Shown here piece after piece: positions 13,001-25,427 of a stretch of 64,000 nt of DNA (position 1 is its first letter; each line of letters opens with the position of its first letter). This stretch comes from Eutypella sp. D-1 (taxonomy: Eukaryota; Ascomycota; Sordariomycetes; Xylariales; Diatrypaceae). Both the position numbers and the translations under genes were made by a program. The notes under the pieces are model-generated. The model had not been told where the DNA came from and did no database searches. It was given only the letters and a program-made list of their open reading frames with translations. The stretch lies in the NCBI GenBank assembly GCA_023313575.1, contig JAJTTP010000016.1, positions 558,001 through 622,000 of the forward strand, written 5' to 3'.

Positions 13001-15035
13001 TTTTGCAAGACGCCTCAGTGCTACCATAGCAGAAATCCGTGGTTTTCGTGACGACACGAAATCTGGAAGCTGTATCAGGTTGTTGAAGGAGTCCAAAGCT
13101 TTTCTCTTTGCTGCCGGATCGATGCAAAGGGGAGGATCACAGCTGTTAGGTATTCCCTGGCAGTAAGAGCATTGAGCACCCGCTGGGCTCTCCTCTTTCT
13201 CATTGGGAATCACGAGCGTGTTGTCGGCAGCACAGCAGACATAGCCCAGGAGGTCGATTACGCCACATTGGTCCCGCTCACTGAGGGTTGAGAATTGGTT
13301 TCTAGGGCTGTTAGTGGGATGCACCCGTAATGTCTAGGGTTTTCATACTGTAGTTCGTCATCCAGTCCAGTGAGGTCTGCCTTGGGCTCAACTTTCAGCA
13401 CATCGTAAAGCCGGGCGATGATCGAAGGTAATGATCGCGATTCATCGGAAACTTTTCTACGTTTAGATTGCGGTTCGCTGGGTACCTGGTCGTTCGTAAC
13501 AAGAGGTAACGACGCCACCCGACTTCGCAGGTCTTCGTTGGTGAACTGCTCGGGTCGTGTGGGTGCTTCCAACGACCGAGGTACAGGATCAGCAGTTAAC
13601 CTCCTCAGGAGCTCAACACATCTCTACAGAGCTGTTAGTAATGAGTGTAGTATGATATACTGTCCTAGAACCCTTACCCATATATCTGTCTTGGCAGTAT
13701 CATTATCGTCATCACCATCATGGATCAGCTGCTTCTCAAGACAGGGTAGTAGCTGTGCTATAGTCAATCGTGATACTGACTTGTGGGTTAAACAGGCACT
13801 GGCTACGGTGATGAGGCCTGCGCAAAGGAGATGGACATCGGAAGTACAGTCCTTCTCGGTAATGTCTAGACCCGGATAATCTGACATCTCGGTGCACATG
13901 ATCGCCAGCACAATGAAGGCTTTCTCCCGCAGTAGGGGATCGGTATGCCTGACCCTATCGAACGATTCTATAAGAGCCAGGGTATTCTGCAGCAAAACAG
14001 GTAGGGAGCTAGGTAATGAGGAGTGCCATCGTTTCTGCACGTCATGTAGGGAGAGATACGCGTCTAGAAGCGAGGGAATATAATCCTGGAAAGGGGACAT
14101 AATAGCAACCCCTGTCAATTGACGCGCAAAAGGGAGTGACATGATAGTTAAAAGACCAGAGGCATGTTGCAAGGCCTGTGATACATATGATAATGTATAG
14201 GAGCATTGCTGTCGAGCGAGCTGCGAGTCCTGGTTTTCAATGGTCTCTAGAAATGAGTCTGGTGGCAGACGAAGGCCAAGGGGCAAGTCTTTGCTCGTGG
14301 AAGCAGGCTTGGTCTCTTTCAAACGAGAGCATACAGCTTTCGATGACGTAGGTTAGAATACATATATGAGAGGATAGCTCCCAGCTACGTCAGTAAGTAC
14401 TTACTACTCATATTCAGCTCGAGATACGATAGGAGCTGTGGAATAAAGGACCATAAAACTGCTGTCTGACAGGCCACCGAAAACACGGCGTGGAAAAAAG
14501 CTTCAATGGCCGGTGCGAGGTCGAACGAGTGGTTATGGCCCAGCATCCTTAGGACCCTCGGGAATATCCAGACCCACAGGGGCTCCTTGCCACGGAAAAG
14601 GTAGGAGTCGGGCTCGGCAACAGCGAGCAGAACTTCCGGGGTCTCCTTGACAGCGACCTTCAAGAAGTTGATAGCGCCCAGCGCCTCGGATCGGAGATGA
14701 GCCCGGTCGGCAAAGGGGTCGTTCCACTTAAGACCTTCCAGCTTGACGCGGGCGTAGACATAGATGAGCATTTGGTTATGAGCGACACGCTCCTCCTGTG
14801 TCTTCAGGTTCTCGGGCTGGTCCTTGACCTTCTCGATGATGCCGATCAGCTTGCCGAGCTCAGCAGTCTCGTCAGACCGTGAGGATCTCGTCGATGCGGA
14901 GATATTCTCGACAAGCTGGGCAGCGAGTGTGGAGGGTGGCGGCTGTCCACCATTATTGGTATAGTTAGCAGTGGATCCATTGGCGAAGTTATCGCGACCC
15001 TGGGTTCCTGATCTTCCTTGGGAGGTTGGAGGCAT
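7049..15035 (-). CDS. MEC1: ATR/Mec1/UvsB DNA-damage checkpoint kinase (PIKK)
   Basis: This is the apical checkpoint kinase that is recruited to RPA-coated single-stranded DNA and phosphorylates checkpoint targets. Twelve exons fit in phase: 15035-14405, 14336-13678, 13623-13349, 13301-12897, 12845-12687, 12626-12530, 12479-12003, 11943-11695, 11644-10412, 10361-9887, 9832-9349 and 9302-7049. They total 7,398 nt, or 2,465 aa, the usual ATR length. The order is N-terminal HEAT region, a UME segment (about 730-840), FAT domain (about 1400-2000), PI3K-like kinase and FATC. The kinase shows YGLLIKPKDDLR (ATP lysine), LGDRHGENVL (catalytic Asp near 2300) and HVDFNCLFDKG (metal-binding Asp). The extreme C-terminus NLSAMYIGWCPFL is the ATR-type FATC end. 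All introns are 46-68 nt. It shares a 516-bp divergent promoter with COX16. In Aspergillus the orthologue is called uvsB. Confidence 0.93.
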
Positions 15036-15551
15036 GGCGAGGAGATCAGTCGGGTCAGGATCATCCTCTCCAAAAGACCAAAAGTTTCTATACAGCCATG
15101 TGTGTAGAGGAAACTCAGTAGCAGAGGAGACAGAACCGACACCAAAATTGAATCGTTAGGATTGGGTATTGATGATAATCTGGTTTATCATCGTTGTCCT
15201 GGCACGTATGCTCACAATGCAGGCGACAAGATACAACCTTGGAAGGCACAAGATACAGGGTACTTAAAACTCGTTACACGAAATTAACACGCGCCCACGT
15301 GAGACCCCGCTAAAGACGCTTGTATTCAATTAAACAATATCGAGTTAGGAGCTGGCAGGTCGGAACAACAGGCAAATAACCTCCGATTTCAAATATGATC
15401 TGAGCTTTTTAATCATCTGATGTCACATATCTCAACTCCAACATTTTCATCTTGAATTTTTTAACCAAGCGTAAAGTAAACACCCCGTATAAGCAAATCT
15501 TCTTTCCTTATAGCAACCCAACTGCCCCCATCATATTACAGTTAGAACAAG
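15036..15551. promoter_or_regulatory. Divergent promoter region between ATR kinase and COX16
   Basis: This 516-bp spacer separates two head-to-head genes and must carry both 5' UTRs and promoters. No canonical TATA box stands out. The COX16-proximal part (15450-15545) is A/T- and pyrimidine-rich, as in many fungal core promoters. Confidence 0.6.
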
Positions 15552-16066
15552 ATGGCAGTTTTCCAATCCAAGAAATACCGCGGGTCCGCCGATGCCGGGA
15601 CGTTCGCGGCCAAGTACCGAGCGATGATGGCGAAGCGGCCGTTCTTACTCTTCGGTCTTCCCTTCATGAGCATCATCGTGGCTGGATCATTCGTGCTTAC
15701 CCCGGCGACGGCGGTACGCTATGAGAAGCACGACCGGCGCGTGCGACAGATGACCAAGGAGGAGGAGCTGGGCATAGGGAAGTCTGGTCGTAGGGTCAAT
15801 ATGAAGGACGAATATTACGTGCGTCTGCCCCGTCCCAACCCTCTATACACCATGTTACATACCATACATTCATGCACTCGAGACTATCAGCTGCACTTGT
15901 GAAATCACTTGTGCTAGACATTTCGATACTTTACTTGGTCTATCTCGGGTCTAGAGTCTAGATTGCTGACTATCACGGTCTACAGAGGTTGGCTGCGAAG
16001 GACATCGACGACTGGGAACAGAAGCGTGTGAAGCGGCTCCCGGGAGAGCACGACGGCGTGCTCTAA
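15552..16066 (+). CDS. COX16: COX16, cytochrome c oxidase assembly protein
   Basis: COX16 is a small mitochondrial inner-membrane protein needed for cytochrome c oxidase assembly (Cox1/Cox2 maturation). Two exons, 15552-15818 and 15986-16066, give 115 residues, the normal size. The N-terminus reads MAVFQSKKYRGSADAGTFA and is followed by one transmembrane segment (about residues 31-52, RPFLLFGLPFMSIIVAGSFV). The conserved RYEKHDRRV and EEELG motifs come next. After the intron the end reads RLAAKDIDDWEQKRVKRLPG, also family-typical. The splice junction falls between TAC and AGG. The 167-nt intron has GTGCGT and CTACAG ends. Family assignment is strong. Confidence 0.92.
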
Positions 16067-19000
16067 GTGCAGAATCACGGCATAATAAAACACCCGTCGA
16101 CGTTGTCTCTGCCACAAGTTATCGCGCTACGAGAAAAGAAAGGAGAAAGAAGAAGAAAAAGCCAAACTACAGACCCCCTTCTCCCTCACCGGGCTTCGTT
16201 CGGTCCCGAGAAGTCCACCTATCCCATAAATAATGGGAAAGAAAAAGAAAGACCGAAATCTTTTCAAAATCCCATTCTTCCTCCCTCCCGGGCAATCGGG
16301 AAGCTACGATTCGCCTAGATCACCCGGAAATAGGCATTCACGAGTCGTGTTATGTGATATATCTAATCTAAAGCCACCCCCTTCCCGCGCAGGAGGTCCA
16401 CTCTCGCTTATATCACCAATCGCAACGTCTCTCTCCCCCAACCAGCGCCGTCTATCCGTCTCAAGGCGTTGCCTTTTACAGAACATTGAGTGACTCGCGC
16501 GCGCGATCTCTGCAACACGCGGGTGCGTCCGCATCGGTGGTCTCTCTGGTCCGTACGGAACGGAATCTCCTCCGTCCGGGGAAGAGGCTAAAAAGGACGG
16601 CCCAGCGGAAACAATGCCTGGGCCGTCCAGGGAAACCTTAAAAACAAAAATAACGTTTACGCTAGGCGGGTTTGGCTGCTTCTGTGAGGTTGAAGGAGAT
16701 GCTCTGAGAGGTCCCTTTACGAAAGGCTGTGGAGATGAGTGAAGCTGAGTCCGAGGATTAGGTCCAGGCCCCATACGTGCACAGCACATTTGCACTATAC
16801 AGGAAGGGCGCTGCGCTACCAATGTACGGAATCCCAGCGGAATACCACCCGCGAGGAACCTGCTGTTATAAGCAAAGCCCTTTGCCCTGACTGGCTTTGC
16901 CCCTGGGTGGAAATCTAGACTTACGGGGGTAGTTAAGAGGGTGGACGAGCTAATGTGACAAAAGACGGGCCGCGCTGCAGCTTTGAGACTGGCGAGAAGC
17001 AAAAAAATGGAAGAAAAGAAGTGCAGTATTTTCTGTTCTGTCGGAGAAGTTAGGCAGTGGCGTTCCTACGTAGTGAATGGCGTCGACAAAAAGAAATTCT
17101 ATACCTGCAGCAACGCAACCTGTCAAACTCTGCATATGCCAGCCACAACCGGGGCACCGCCGCCGCTTCGCTTAGACATAGAAGCCACCGCAAGGCTTAA
17201 GCCGCGAGAGCACTTACTTGCATGCGTTAGTCCCCCCATGCCACATCTAGCCCTCGCTGCGCTGAGCTGCGTTACAAGCCGTAGGACAGTAGTACGAAGT
17301 ACACTACCAGGTATACGAGAGAAGAAAGCACGCAAAGCTTCAGCTTATTTTCTACGCAATGAGGGGGGTTGTCATGTGATCTCCCGTCCAGCCAGCTACG
17401 CGAGCACCAGCAAGCAACTATCAGACTCGCGAGCGAGGGAGGGAGCCTCGTTGCGGTACTTCAGTCAATCATTGGTCAGGCCCTCCTCGCTTAGCTAAGT
17501 CATGCAAGCTCCTCGTAGTTGGTCTCCATGGGATTGCCCGGCCTCCAAACAGCAAACACACAAGTCTGCCTAATCGGCGTGGCGGCACACCGGGACAACA
17601 GCGGCGGCAGAACGGCGACTTGGAGAAAGGGGGGCGCTGTCGTGACTAAATAACGACGATAGGGTTGAGGGGCCAAGGCGCCTCTCCAATAACCAACTCC
17701 AAGGGGTCTGCCTGCTTGACCTAAGGCTGATTATTAATGCGTTAAGATGGGGAGGGGATGGGGACCTGGGCCCACGACGGGAGAGAAAGAAACGGAGACC
17801 AGCGTGATGCCGTTTTAGGACATACCTATAACGGATATAACGGCTTTCTGTTTTTCGACTAGGCAAGGTACCGTACATAGGGAAGGCAAGGAAGTAGGGT
17901 AGGCAGCTGAACTAGACCTCAGCTAGAGAGCTATCATGCCCTCACTATTTTAGGGACCGAAACCGAAAGCAAGAGTCAGTTGCCTGGCTACGTTGATTGG
18001 TTCGCAGGAGGTGTGAACCTCGGACTCGCTTTCGACACTTCGCTGACTCGAGGAAAAAGAAGCTCGTTTAGGTAATCGAAAATGCTCAAAGGGGCTCTCT
18101 CGAGAGAGAGCTCTTTGATAGTAAGGTGAATGATTTCGTATAGTCAACCAATTAGGCATCGTGAATCCCATTTTGACGATGGGGAGCTAGGTGCACAGTT
18201 TGGCATCTTCCGGTAGCGGGCAATCGGTTTATCCCTACATCCATGCCAGCAATGCTGGGTGCATCGCTGAGCAGAGTACATACATACGTAGTTGGAGGAC
18301 ATCTTCATCGGTAGGAAGAGGGGGGAGGGTTATTATGATATAATACTGCAGAGGGACATGCAACGCGAACGCATTGACAAGTGGTCAACTCAAAACGAAA
18401 CGTCTCACGGACCCCCGTGATCTTCAGGATGTAAGATATGCATTGTGTATGTAGTGTAGCTACGTAGCCCCTTGATCATACTTGGTGTGTTGCTGAAGTA
18501 AATCATCCATGTCAGGTACTGGCACGGACACTTTGGGTCCATTAAATCATAGGTACAAAGTGCTTCGAAGTTGTTGCCGCGACATGGATAGAAACGAACT
18601 AAAGAGGAAACGGTATAGCGATTAAAAAATACAAGCATGGATGATTAACTTACCCATCATACTAAGTACCTTGAAAATGTCCAGAGTGTGTAACCTTTGA
18701 TTCAAGAAATCGCCGATGATGAGTGAGGGAGCCTTGTTCTTCTTTTTGCAACTGGTGAATCATGTCTTCCCACTATTGAGTTTTCTCGGTCGGTACCTGA
18801 CAGGTAGACGGAACCAGCCTAAAACCATCGTATGCGGGGTACATGAATAGGCAGCGATTTTCAGGGACCGAATCCATGATCAATGACTTGGCAATCCCTG
18901 AAGATCTGATTGCGTGTGTGGCCCCCAATGTGCTGCTCTCCAATGCCTTTTTCCTGTCGCCGAATTCCAAAAAAAAATCCAAGAAACAAACAACATGCCC

Positions 19001-21235
19001 CTTGCAAGTATCCCCGATCTGTTTCTCCACCTCTCAATCGTCCACTAATTTCCTCTACGGGGCAAGTCCCAGGCAGGGGATCTGCAGATCAACCACAGCC
19101 ATGGTATCATAGCCCTTCTTTCGTCGCCCTCTTATCCGTGGTTTTATCTTGCTTACCACCCCCCCCCCCCCCACCACCTTCGGCCGGCGGCATCGATGAA
19201 GGGATCCGATATCTCAAGTAATCTATTCGTCTGTATGCCCAATGACCTGCGACGCCCCAACGCCAAACAATCAAAGCTGATCAATGCGCCCGTCTATCAC
19301 CCGAACTCATTCACCGGAGGATCAAACCCAAGTTGGCAGGCCGGCTGTCATGGCCAGAAGCCAGGTTCGGTGCTGAATTCTTGAGATTGGGCTGGGGCTT
19401 GCCCTGCGCTACGAGTTACAAAGTTATGGGGGATGGATGGCTGCTGATGATGATGATGGCTGATGGGAACAGCCTCGAGCTAAATTAATTAATTCTCAAA
19501 TCACTTTGGGGGGGCAATTGGATTCCATTTGTTAGTGAGCTTTTTGACCACCAATATAATATGCCCTTCAGCGTGGCCCATTATTGATTGGATGGAGGCG
19601 CTGTGCAGGAGTCAATACCACCCACCACCATAAGCAAGCCAAGCAGCCGAACACCACCGGACCAAGCCTTCCGCAGTGATGTATGTACGAGGAGTATTCG
19701 TACACTGCACACCGCGCCACGAAGTACAAACTTTCTAGAAGTCTGAGGGTCATCCGGTCATTCCCAGGGTCGGCGCCAAACAATGCCAAATGGCTGCTAC
19801 TACAAAATCCCATTAAGAAGAAGAAAAAAAAGGTCCTTGGCATCACAAGTCCGGCGAAACCTTCACTCTGGTCTAAGCCCACATCGCGCCATTCGAAGGT
19901 TTGGAAGGTCTGGGAAAATTCCACGCTACCAAAGGACCAGGGGCTGTGTCCACCATGACATTGTCGGGAATTGTCATACCCATGCTATTACCACAGGACC
20001 GGTTTTTTGTCTTTTTTTTTTCTTCTTCTCTAGTTGTCTAGTTGTCTAGGTACTCTCTATCTCTGTGACTGCCCGCCCTTTGAAAACTGAGACAACTCGA
20101 CGATCCGGCGCGAACGCACACACCGATCAAGTGATTGGCAGACCTATGGGAATGTGCGAAGGGCCCTGATTTGCCTGAGTGATATTACCCGGGTCTCTCC
20201 TTGTGCTAATGTATGTGATGTAGCGAGAGGGGAGAGGGATCGCCCCTAAATATGTCATACGGGTATCGAGAAGTACGAACTATGACGCATTCGAGCATTT
20301 CTGTCCCATCCCACCGGCCTGCTTGCCCGCATTCACGTACATACATGCCAGGGTCATACAAAAAAATAAATCCAACCCCGGTATTCTTCTCAAAATTCGT
20401 ATGCCGGTCAAATACTTCCCGCCAGGGCGGGCTGACGCTAAAACAGAAAAAACCTCGTGAACACAAGCGAGTGAGATAGAGAAAGAAAGAGCGAAGAGCG
20501 AAGAACGCCGAGAAGCGATAATACGGGCTAAGAACTTCGTATCTATCGACGGACGACCAGGTGATGGGTGATGGTGGTCCCCGCCGGCGATGAATAAGCG
20601 TTCTGTTTCTTGTTCCCGTCCAGGTCCGTAGACCAATCTGCAAGGCACCTGCCCACCCTATCCATCCTACCTCGCGCTTGGTATGCCGCTAGTGTGGGTG
20701 ACATGACAATGAGCGCAACTCTATCTCTCGATCATGACAGGGATTATCAGGCACACCCAGTGGGTGGCTTTTCTTCTTCTATATGTCTTTCCCATCGACC
20801 GTATAGGTACAACAGGGTCGTTGTTAGCCAGCAGCTAGTTAAGCTCCGATCCAGAGATCTAACGTCCTATACATATATCAATGGCACCCATGCCCACCCC
20901 TCCCAGGCCGATGTTTCCGGTGCTCAGCCTTCCTGCATCTGGAATTCAAATACTCAGCAGCTACTCGCTGTCTACCAGTCCTGCTAGTCTGCAGCAGCAA
21001 GCATCAGCGCTGACACCGGGTACGCTCTCCACGGCGTCAGCACGGGCATGTGGTAGTCCGGCTTAGACTAGACCACGCCTCCCCTCTGCTGCTGACCTTA
21101 TTTTTATCTACCCGCACTTTTTCTTTTCGATACAATCTTTTTCATCCTCCTTCCTTCCCGTCACTACCTACATCCGGTAGACGGTTACACATCAACACAT
21201 ACTTCTTACGAAAAGACCACATCACATCGCTCACG
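16067..21235. other. Gene-poor 5.2-kb spacer
   Basis: I find no convincing gene. The longest frame (minus strand, 16304-17002) has no ATG near its beginning and shows no recognisable domain. The region contains a C14 homopolymer at 19159-19172, several poly-pyrimidine tracts (for example 20005-20030), and many short stop-bounded frames. It may hold UTRs, non-coding RNA or decayed sequence, but nothing I can name. Confidence 0.5.
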
Positions 21236-21892
21236 ATGCCGACTCTCTTCCACAAGAGATCCAGGAGCAACCTGTTCTGCCGGAGGGACGAGGGGTCCCC
21301 TCCGCGCTCGCACGGCCGCAAGGTCAGCCTGGCGAGCAGCCTAGCGAGCAGCGTATCGCGCTCCTCGACGGAGTCGCACCGGAAGCCGGGGACGTTCGAC
21401 CCACTGTCACTGCACCCGCCGCTGGCGCTCAACGCGTCGCCGCATTTCGACGAGGAGCGGTATCGGGAGGATGCGGAGAGGGAGGACCGGTTCTTCGGCC
21501 AGCGGACGCCACCGCGCGCCGAGGACCACATCCAGGACTCCCCCGAGTACTCGCCGATTAAGGGCGACAACTGTTTCTTCGGCCGCGATGGAAGCGCCCG
21601 CCGCATCACCTACATCTACGACAAGGCCTCCCAGTGGCCCTTGAAAGACTGGCAGACCGTACCGCCCGGCCTTGCCGACGTCAACGAGCTTTCGGAGCCC
21701 GTCACTCCGCTGAGGCCCCGCCCCGCCGAGCGTAGGCGGCCCGCTGAGAACCCCACCAGTGACCCCGCCGGCTTCTACGTCCGCCGCGGCGACTGGAAGC
21801 GCAGAGGCATCGTGTTTCACCTCGACGCCTCTGACGAAGAGGAACAGGAGCGCCACTTTGAGATCGAGGATCCTTCCGGGGTCCCCAGCTAA
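21236..21892 (+). CDS. Unknown charged 218-residue protein
   Basis: I do not recognise this protein. The start at 21236 (cacgATGcc) is the first ATG in a frame that is open well upstream, and the ORF is intronless. The N-terminal ~55 residues are basic and Ser-rich (SRSNLFCRRDEG, SLASSLASSVSRSS), which suggests intrinsic disorder. The rest is rich in Arg/Glu/Pro and ends in an acidic stretch (DASDEEEQERHFEIED). Two short related segments, EDRFFGQRTPP and DNCFFGRDGSARR, could be a repeated FFG motif. There are no signal peptide, membrane segments or catalytic motifs. Strong third-position GC and a clean reading frame support real coding. A nuclear or cytoplasmic disordered protein is the best guess. 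Confidence 0.65.
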   Translation: MPTLFHKRSRSNLFCRRDEGSPPRSHGRKVSLASSLASSVSRSSTESHRKPGTFDPLSLHPPLALNASPHFDEERYREDAEREDRFFGQRTPPRAEDHIQDSPEYSPIKGDNCFFGRDGSARRITYIYDKASQWPLKDWQTVPPGLADVNELSEPVTPLRPRPAERRRPAENPTSDPAGFYVRRGDWKRRGIVFHLDASDEEEQERHFEIEDPSGVPS

Positions 21893-23883
21893 AGTTCGCA
21901 AACCAAAAATACTCCTCAACCCCTACTAGCATTCCTTACACCATCCTCCTTACATCATATTACCTAATCCCACCAACCACGCCATACTACTACACACTTA
22001 ACAACAATTTCATCCCTTCTCTGTATTCATCCCATCTATTTTGACTTTCCCGGGCGCAGGTGCGCCGCGGCGAGCAAAGCGGGGAGCGATCAGAACAGCC
22101 GGGAACGGGTGTCCCGGCTCCTGCCTTCTACGAGGGCCATAATCACCATTTACGAGGGTAATGAAACACCCTAAGCTGATACCTCAACTATCTCACACAA
22201 CCCTACCCTATTACTGTGCCGCGCATACCGGTCGCGGCATCTTCCTGTATTTTCAATCTACTGTACTGTACATCCCTCTATCTATTCGCTTTTGTAAAAT
22301 TAGGGTAGCATCACGTAGGTGTTTCGGACGGTCGGGACGGGATCTGGCGGGATCGGGAACGAACTAAGATACCAATTTGAGTTTTATTTGTTTTATTTGT
22401 TTCATCTGTACTCAGTTATAATAATATTCATATATTGAATCCATATCTACATTTATCCAGCACTTGAACTAACGTCGTGGCTCATCCTGCCCCATGCCTT
22501 TTAATAAATCCCGTCCGCAATTCGCATGCCCACCCAGTATCAATTTGCCCCGACTCCCCATCCCGTACCGTAATACAGACTCAGTTCATCTTCGGTACTT
22601 AGTGGCTCTGTTTGACAGCGTTAGTTCATATCTCTTACGGAAGATGTCAAAGGATGGACCTAATTGATAAAGTCATTGGTGGTCCGGAGTTAACTTACGC
22701 AGCATAAGCAGGAACTGCACGATTAGCAGAAGCATATGGCATAACCGCAGCTGGTTGGCTCCATGTTGGTCGTTCGAAGATTACAATTATCGGTTCAAAG
22801 ATAACGCTTCTTGGATAAGGAAAAAAGGGCGGAGTGGATTCAAGCCCCTCTTTTGACCTCTGTGTAATTCTTCACCAAATTTCTTAAACGCGAAGAACGA
22901 CACTCTGGACGTGTTTCACAAGCGAGATATGTGAGAAAAACTCCGGTATTTCAGAAACTGGGTGGGATATCCAGCCCGTAAGTATTCAAACCCCAGCAGA
23001 CGACATAACCCCCCGGTGCCCACAACGAGCATCGGTGGCCACCGCAGGATAGATCACTGCACCACACCACCCCTTCTCTTCTCTTCTTAGGGCCTGCCGC
23101 ATAGCGTATGACACGCAGCGCGCTTGCTGCTTTACTCCAAAACAACAAATGACGCCCACCCCGTACGGGGATCGCCTCCAATAAAGCACTATGCTCACAC
23201 TCTCTCCCCTACGCACATATCACCTTCCTCCTTTAGAGGGATATGCAGCTGTGGACAAACGAAGCATCCGGGATACAGGGACGAGTGTGAACAGGCGCCT
23301 ATAGTACGCTCGATCGTCTCCCCCGGAATATTACTGCACACACGGGTCGTCCCCTACATACTAACGTGTCGAAAAGGAAAAGTTACGTCCCCTCGCAGGG
23401 TCGCACACGCGTTGTCACGTCCCCGGTTTCGCGCTGCGGGGAAAGGGGGCAGAGGCGAAGGGATTCGGTTGGTTGGTTGGCGAGCTGGTTTGGTCTGGTC
23501 TGGTCTGGTTAACGTTAAGCTATTTCTAAACCGGAAACATATAAAATGGGCATTCGAAAGGGTTGAAGCTTATGCTACAGAAGGCCAGAAGAAATTAATA
23601 AACAAAGTGTAAGGAAGCCATCATCACTATGTCTTGATTTTAGATAACAGAAGGCGTAGAAGGGTTCATACTTAGATTGATCGGCGGTTAGCTAAAAGAA
23701 AGACTATCTAGATAGGACTCAATCCCATGCCCTTTATATAGTATTTGTTTGCCCCCTACATTGATGGGACCTGGTCACCGAAGGTAAAAGAGCGGTGGGC
23801 GATCCCAGTGGTCATGTGACCTTCAAAACGAACGACTGGTTTGCAACATAAGAGAAGGGCCCCAATAGTACTTAGGTGGCACC
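21893..23883. other. Intergenic spacer, about 2 kb
   Basis: No gene is recognised. The left part is the 3' flank of the 218-residue ORF. The right end holds copy A of a dispersed repeat (listed separately) and the 3' flank of the decarboxylase gene. Short GGTTG and GGTCT runs occur at 23466-23512. Confidence 0.5.
23607..23725 (+). repeat. Dispersed repeat, copy A (downstream of decarboxylase)
   Basis: A stretch of about 115 bp beginning near GTGTAAGGAAGCC is clearly related, in the same orientation, to 26253-26373. Shared blocks include TCTTGATTTTA, CAGAAGGCGTA, AAGGGTT, ATACTT, GATTGATCG and TAGCT. By eye about three quarters or more of positions match. The two copies bracket the decarboxylase gene. 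The origin is unknown; a solo-LTR or MITE remnant is possible. Confidence 0.65.
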
Positions 23884-25038
23884 CTAGGTACTTTTGGGAG
23901 CAAGAGTTTCTGCAATCTTCTGGCCCATATCGTAATGGTGATCGGGCGTTGCTGTGATTGCAACACGGTCACGCTGGAATACCATCACGATATCAGATCC
24001 ACCAAATTGGAAATAAGCAATCTCATCCCCTTTCTTCACGTTCTGACCTTTTTCCACAGTAAGTCTCACGGAAGAGACCTGAGCCATACCAATCGGGAGG
24101 ATCGCCACGAGCCCTATCTTCGTCTTCAAGACAACAAGCCCACGCATCTGACAGAACTGGTACCCCGCAGAATCGTTGGCTTCCAATATGTCCTCGTCGT
24201 CAGGAGGTACAACCCCCCTGATTGGCTGCAAATAGCCATCTTTGTCTGCCGTGACTTCAAGATAGACTTGGCCCTCGATTAATTTCGTTTCCAATACCTC
24301 GCCTTCCACCGGAGCATGCATGCGATGGTAGTCGTTTGGTCCGAGGAAAGAGTGCATGAAGATGCCCCCTTTAAACTGATCACCGTACTGACTATCCTTC
24401 AGAAGTTTGCTGATGGGCCATTTGACTCCTTTGACCTCAACCTCTGTGACCGTAATTTCTGAATTCTCATCTATCTTCCACTGATTTTCGTAGGTAGAAT
24501 CGGCGGGGGAGATGATTGCGTTCGCGGCCGGGTCGATCGGGCGACACTCGGGCTTTACTTTCCGAGCAAAGAATTCATTGAAAGTCTTCCAACCGCCAGG
24601 CGGTTCTAAGTAGTTGTCCATGCGATACTTTTCCGCTGCCCAGAAGGTCTTCAGCGTGATCGGCGTCAGGGATCCGGGAGTGCCCAGGAACGCTCCCATC
24701 TCCTTTGCATAACGCACCAGCCAATCCGACAGGTATGATAGTTTCCCGTTCGCGGTGCTCGGGTCGATCGGAGTTTGGTAGCCATACACGTCCTTCTGGT
24801 CGAAGACGAAGTAGAAGGTGCAAAGTTGCAGGTAAATATATTTACCGTTGCATTCTTCGAAAGGTACCCACGTCTGCAAGCTGTCCATGAAATCATAGAA
24901 GCGGTCCAAGTCCGGAATAAATCTCATGGGTTCGGGTGCTTGCTTCTTCGCAGTGTCGATGGCCTTGTCGAAATTCTCACGCCAGCCTGGGGTGACAGAG
25001 ATGTAGTCCGCCAACTCTTGGACAATAGGCTGATGCAT
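23884..25038 (-). CDS. Phosphatidylserine decarboxylase-family protein (soluble, PsiD/PSD-like)
   Basis: This family uses a self-generated pyruvoyl group to decarboxylate phosphatidylserine or, in some fungal relatives such as the tryptophan decarboxylase PsiD, an amino acid. One intronless frame gives 384 residues. An N-terminal region characteristic of fungal PSD-like proteins comes first, then WKTFNEFFARKVKP, ADSTYENQW and GGIFMHSFLGPNDYHRMHAP, which hold the conserved Asp and His positions. The motif FGGSDIVMVF near residue 348 supplies the self-cleavage serine. Canonical mitochondrial PSD has LGST here, and GGSD is unusual. No mitochondrial presequence or membrane segment is visible, unlike Psd1. 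An accessory or secondary-metabolic role is therefore plausible, but the substrate cannot be read from sequence. A TATA-like box lies about 150 bp upstream, and related repeats flank the gene. Confidence 0.85.
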   Translation of the reverse strand: MHQPIVQELADYISVTPGWRENFDKAIDTAKKQAPEPMRFIPDLDRFYDFMDSLQTWVPFEECNGKYIYLQLCTFYFVFDQKDVYGYQTPIDPSTANGKLSYLSDWLVRYAKEMGAFLGTPGSLTPITLKTFWAAEKYRMDNYLEPPGGWKTFNEFFARKVKPECRPIDPAANAIISPADSTYENQWKIDENSEITVTEVEVKGVKWPISKLLKDSQYGDQFKGGIFMHSFLGPNDYHRMHAPVEGEVLETKLIEGQVYLEVTADKDGYLQPIRGVVPPDDEDILEANDSAGYQFCQMRGLVVLKTKIGLVAILPIGMAQVSSVRLTVEKGQNVKKGDEIAYFQFGGSDIVMVFQRDRVAITATPDHHYDMGQKIAETLAPKST

Positions 25039-25187
25039 CTTGGAGCTTGAATAGATAGTGTAGGTCGATGGTAGACACTAGGTAGATAGGCAAGTATTGA
25101 CACAAAACGAGTTCGGCAAATAGGCTGTGATTCGAGATAGAGATAGCTCAGGCAGGATGAGAAGACAATATTCACGAGGGTCTATGC

Positions 25188-25199
25188 CTTATATATAAT
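25188..25199 (-). promoter_or_regulatory. TATA-like box of decarboxylase gene
   Basis: Read on the minus strand, the sequence TATTATATATAAGGC lies about 150 bp before the ATG at 25038, a reasonable TATA position for a fungal gene with a roughly 100-nt 5' UTR. Confidence 0.45.
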
Positions 25200-25427
25200 A
25201 AAACATCCCTCGTCTCGACCGGAGCTCCGTAAAGATACACAACACTGTTAAGGAAGCAACGGAAGAGGTACTTTCCTAAAAGGCTTCACATCATATCCCG
25301 ACGTCAGGAACCGAGCGGATCGTCTGCCCATCATGTGAGACAAAGTATAACGTATTCAACGGGCCGGCCCTTCTTGCCAATGTAACAGGGATAGCACCCG
25401 CACACTCTACTGTGTCAAATACTCGCG

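Noticed and set aside
16304..17002. 232-codon minus-strand frame after COX16
   Set aside because: No ATG near its beginning (it opens at TTG), no domain, odd composition; could be chance in a GC-balanced spacer.
23124..23612. 162-codon plus-strand frame
   Set aside because: Composition looks non-coding, it runs into the dispersed repeat, and no domain or signal peptide is visible.
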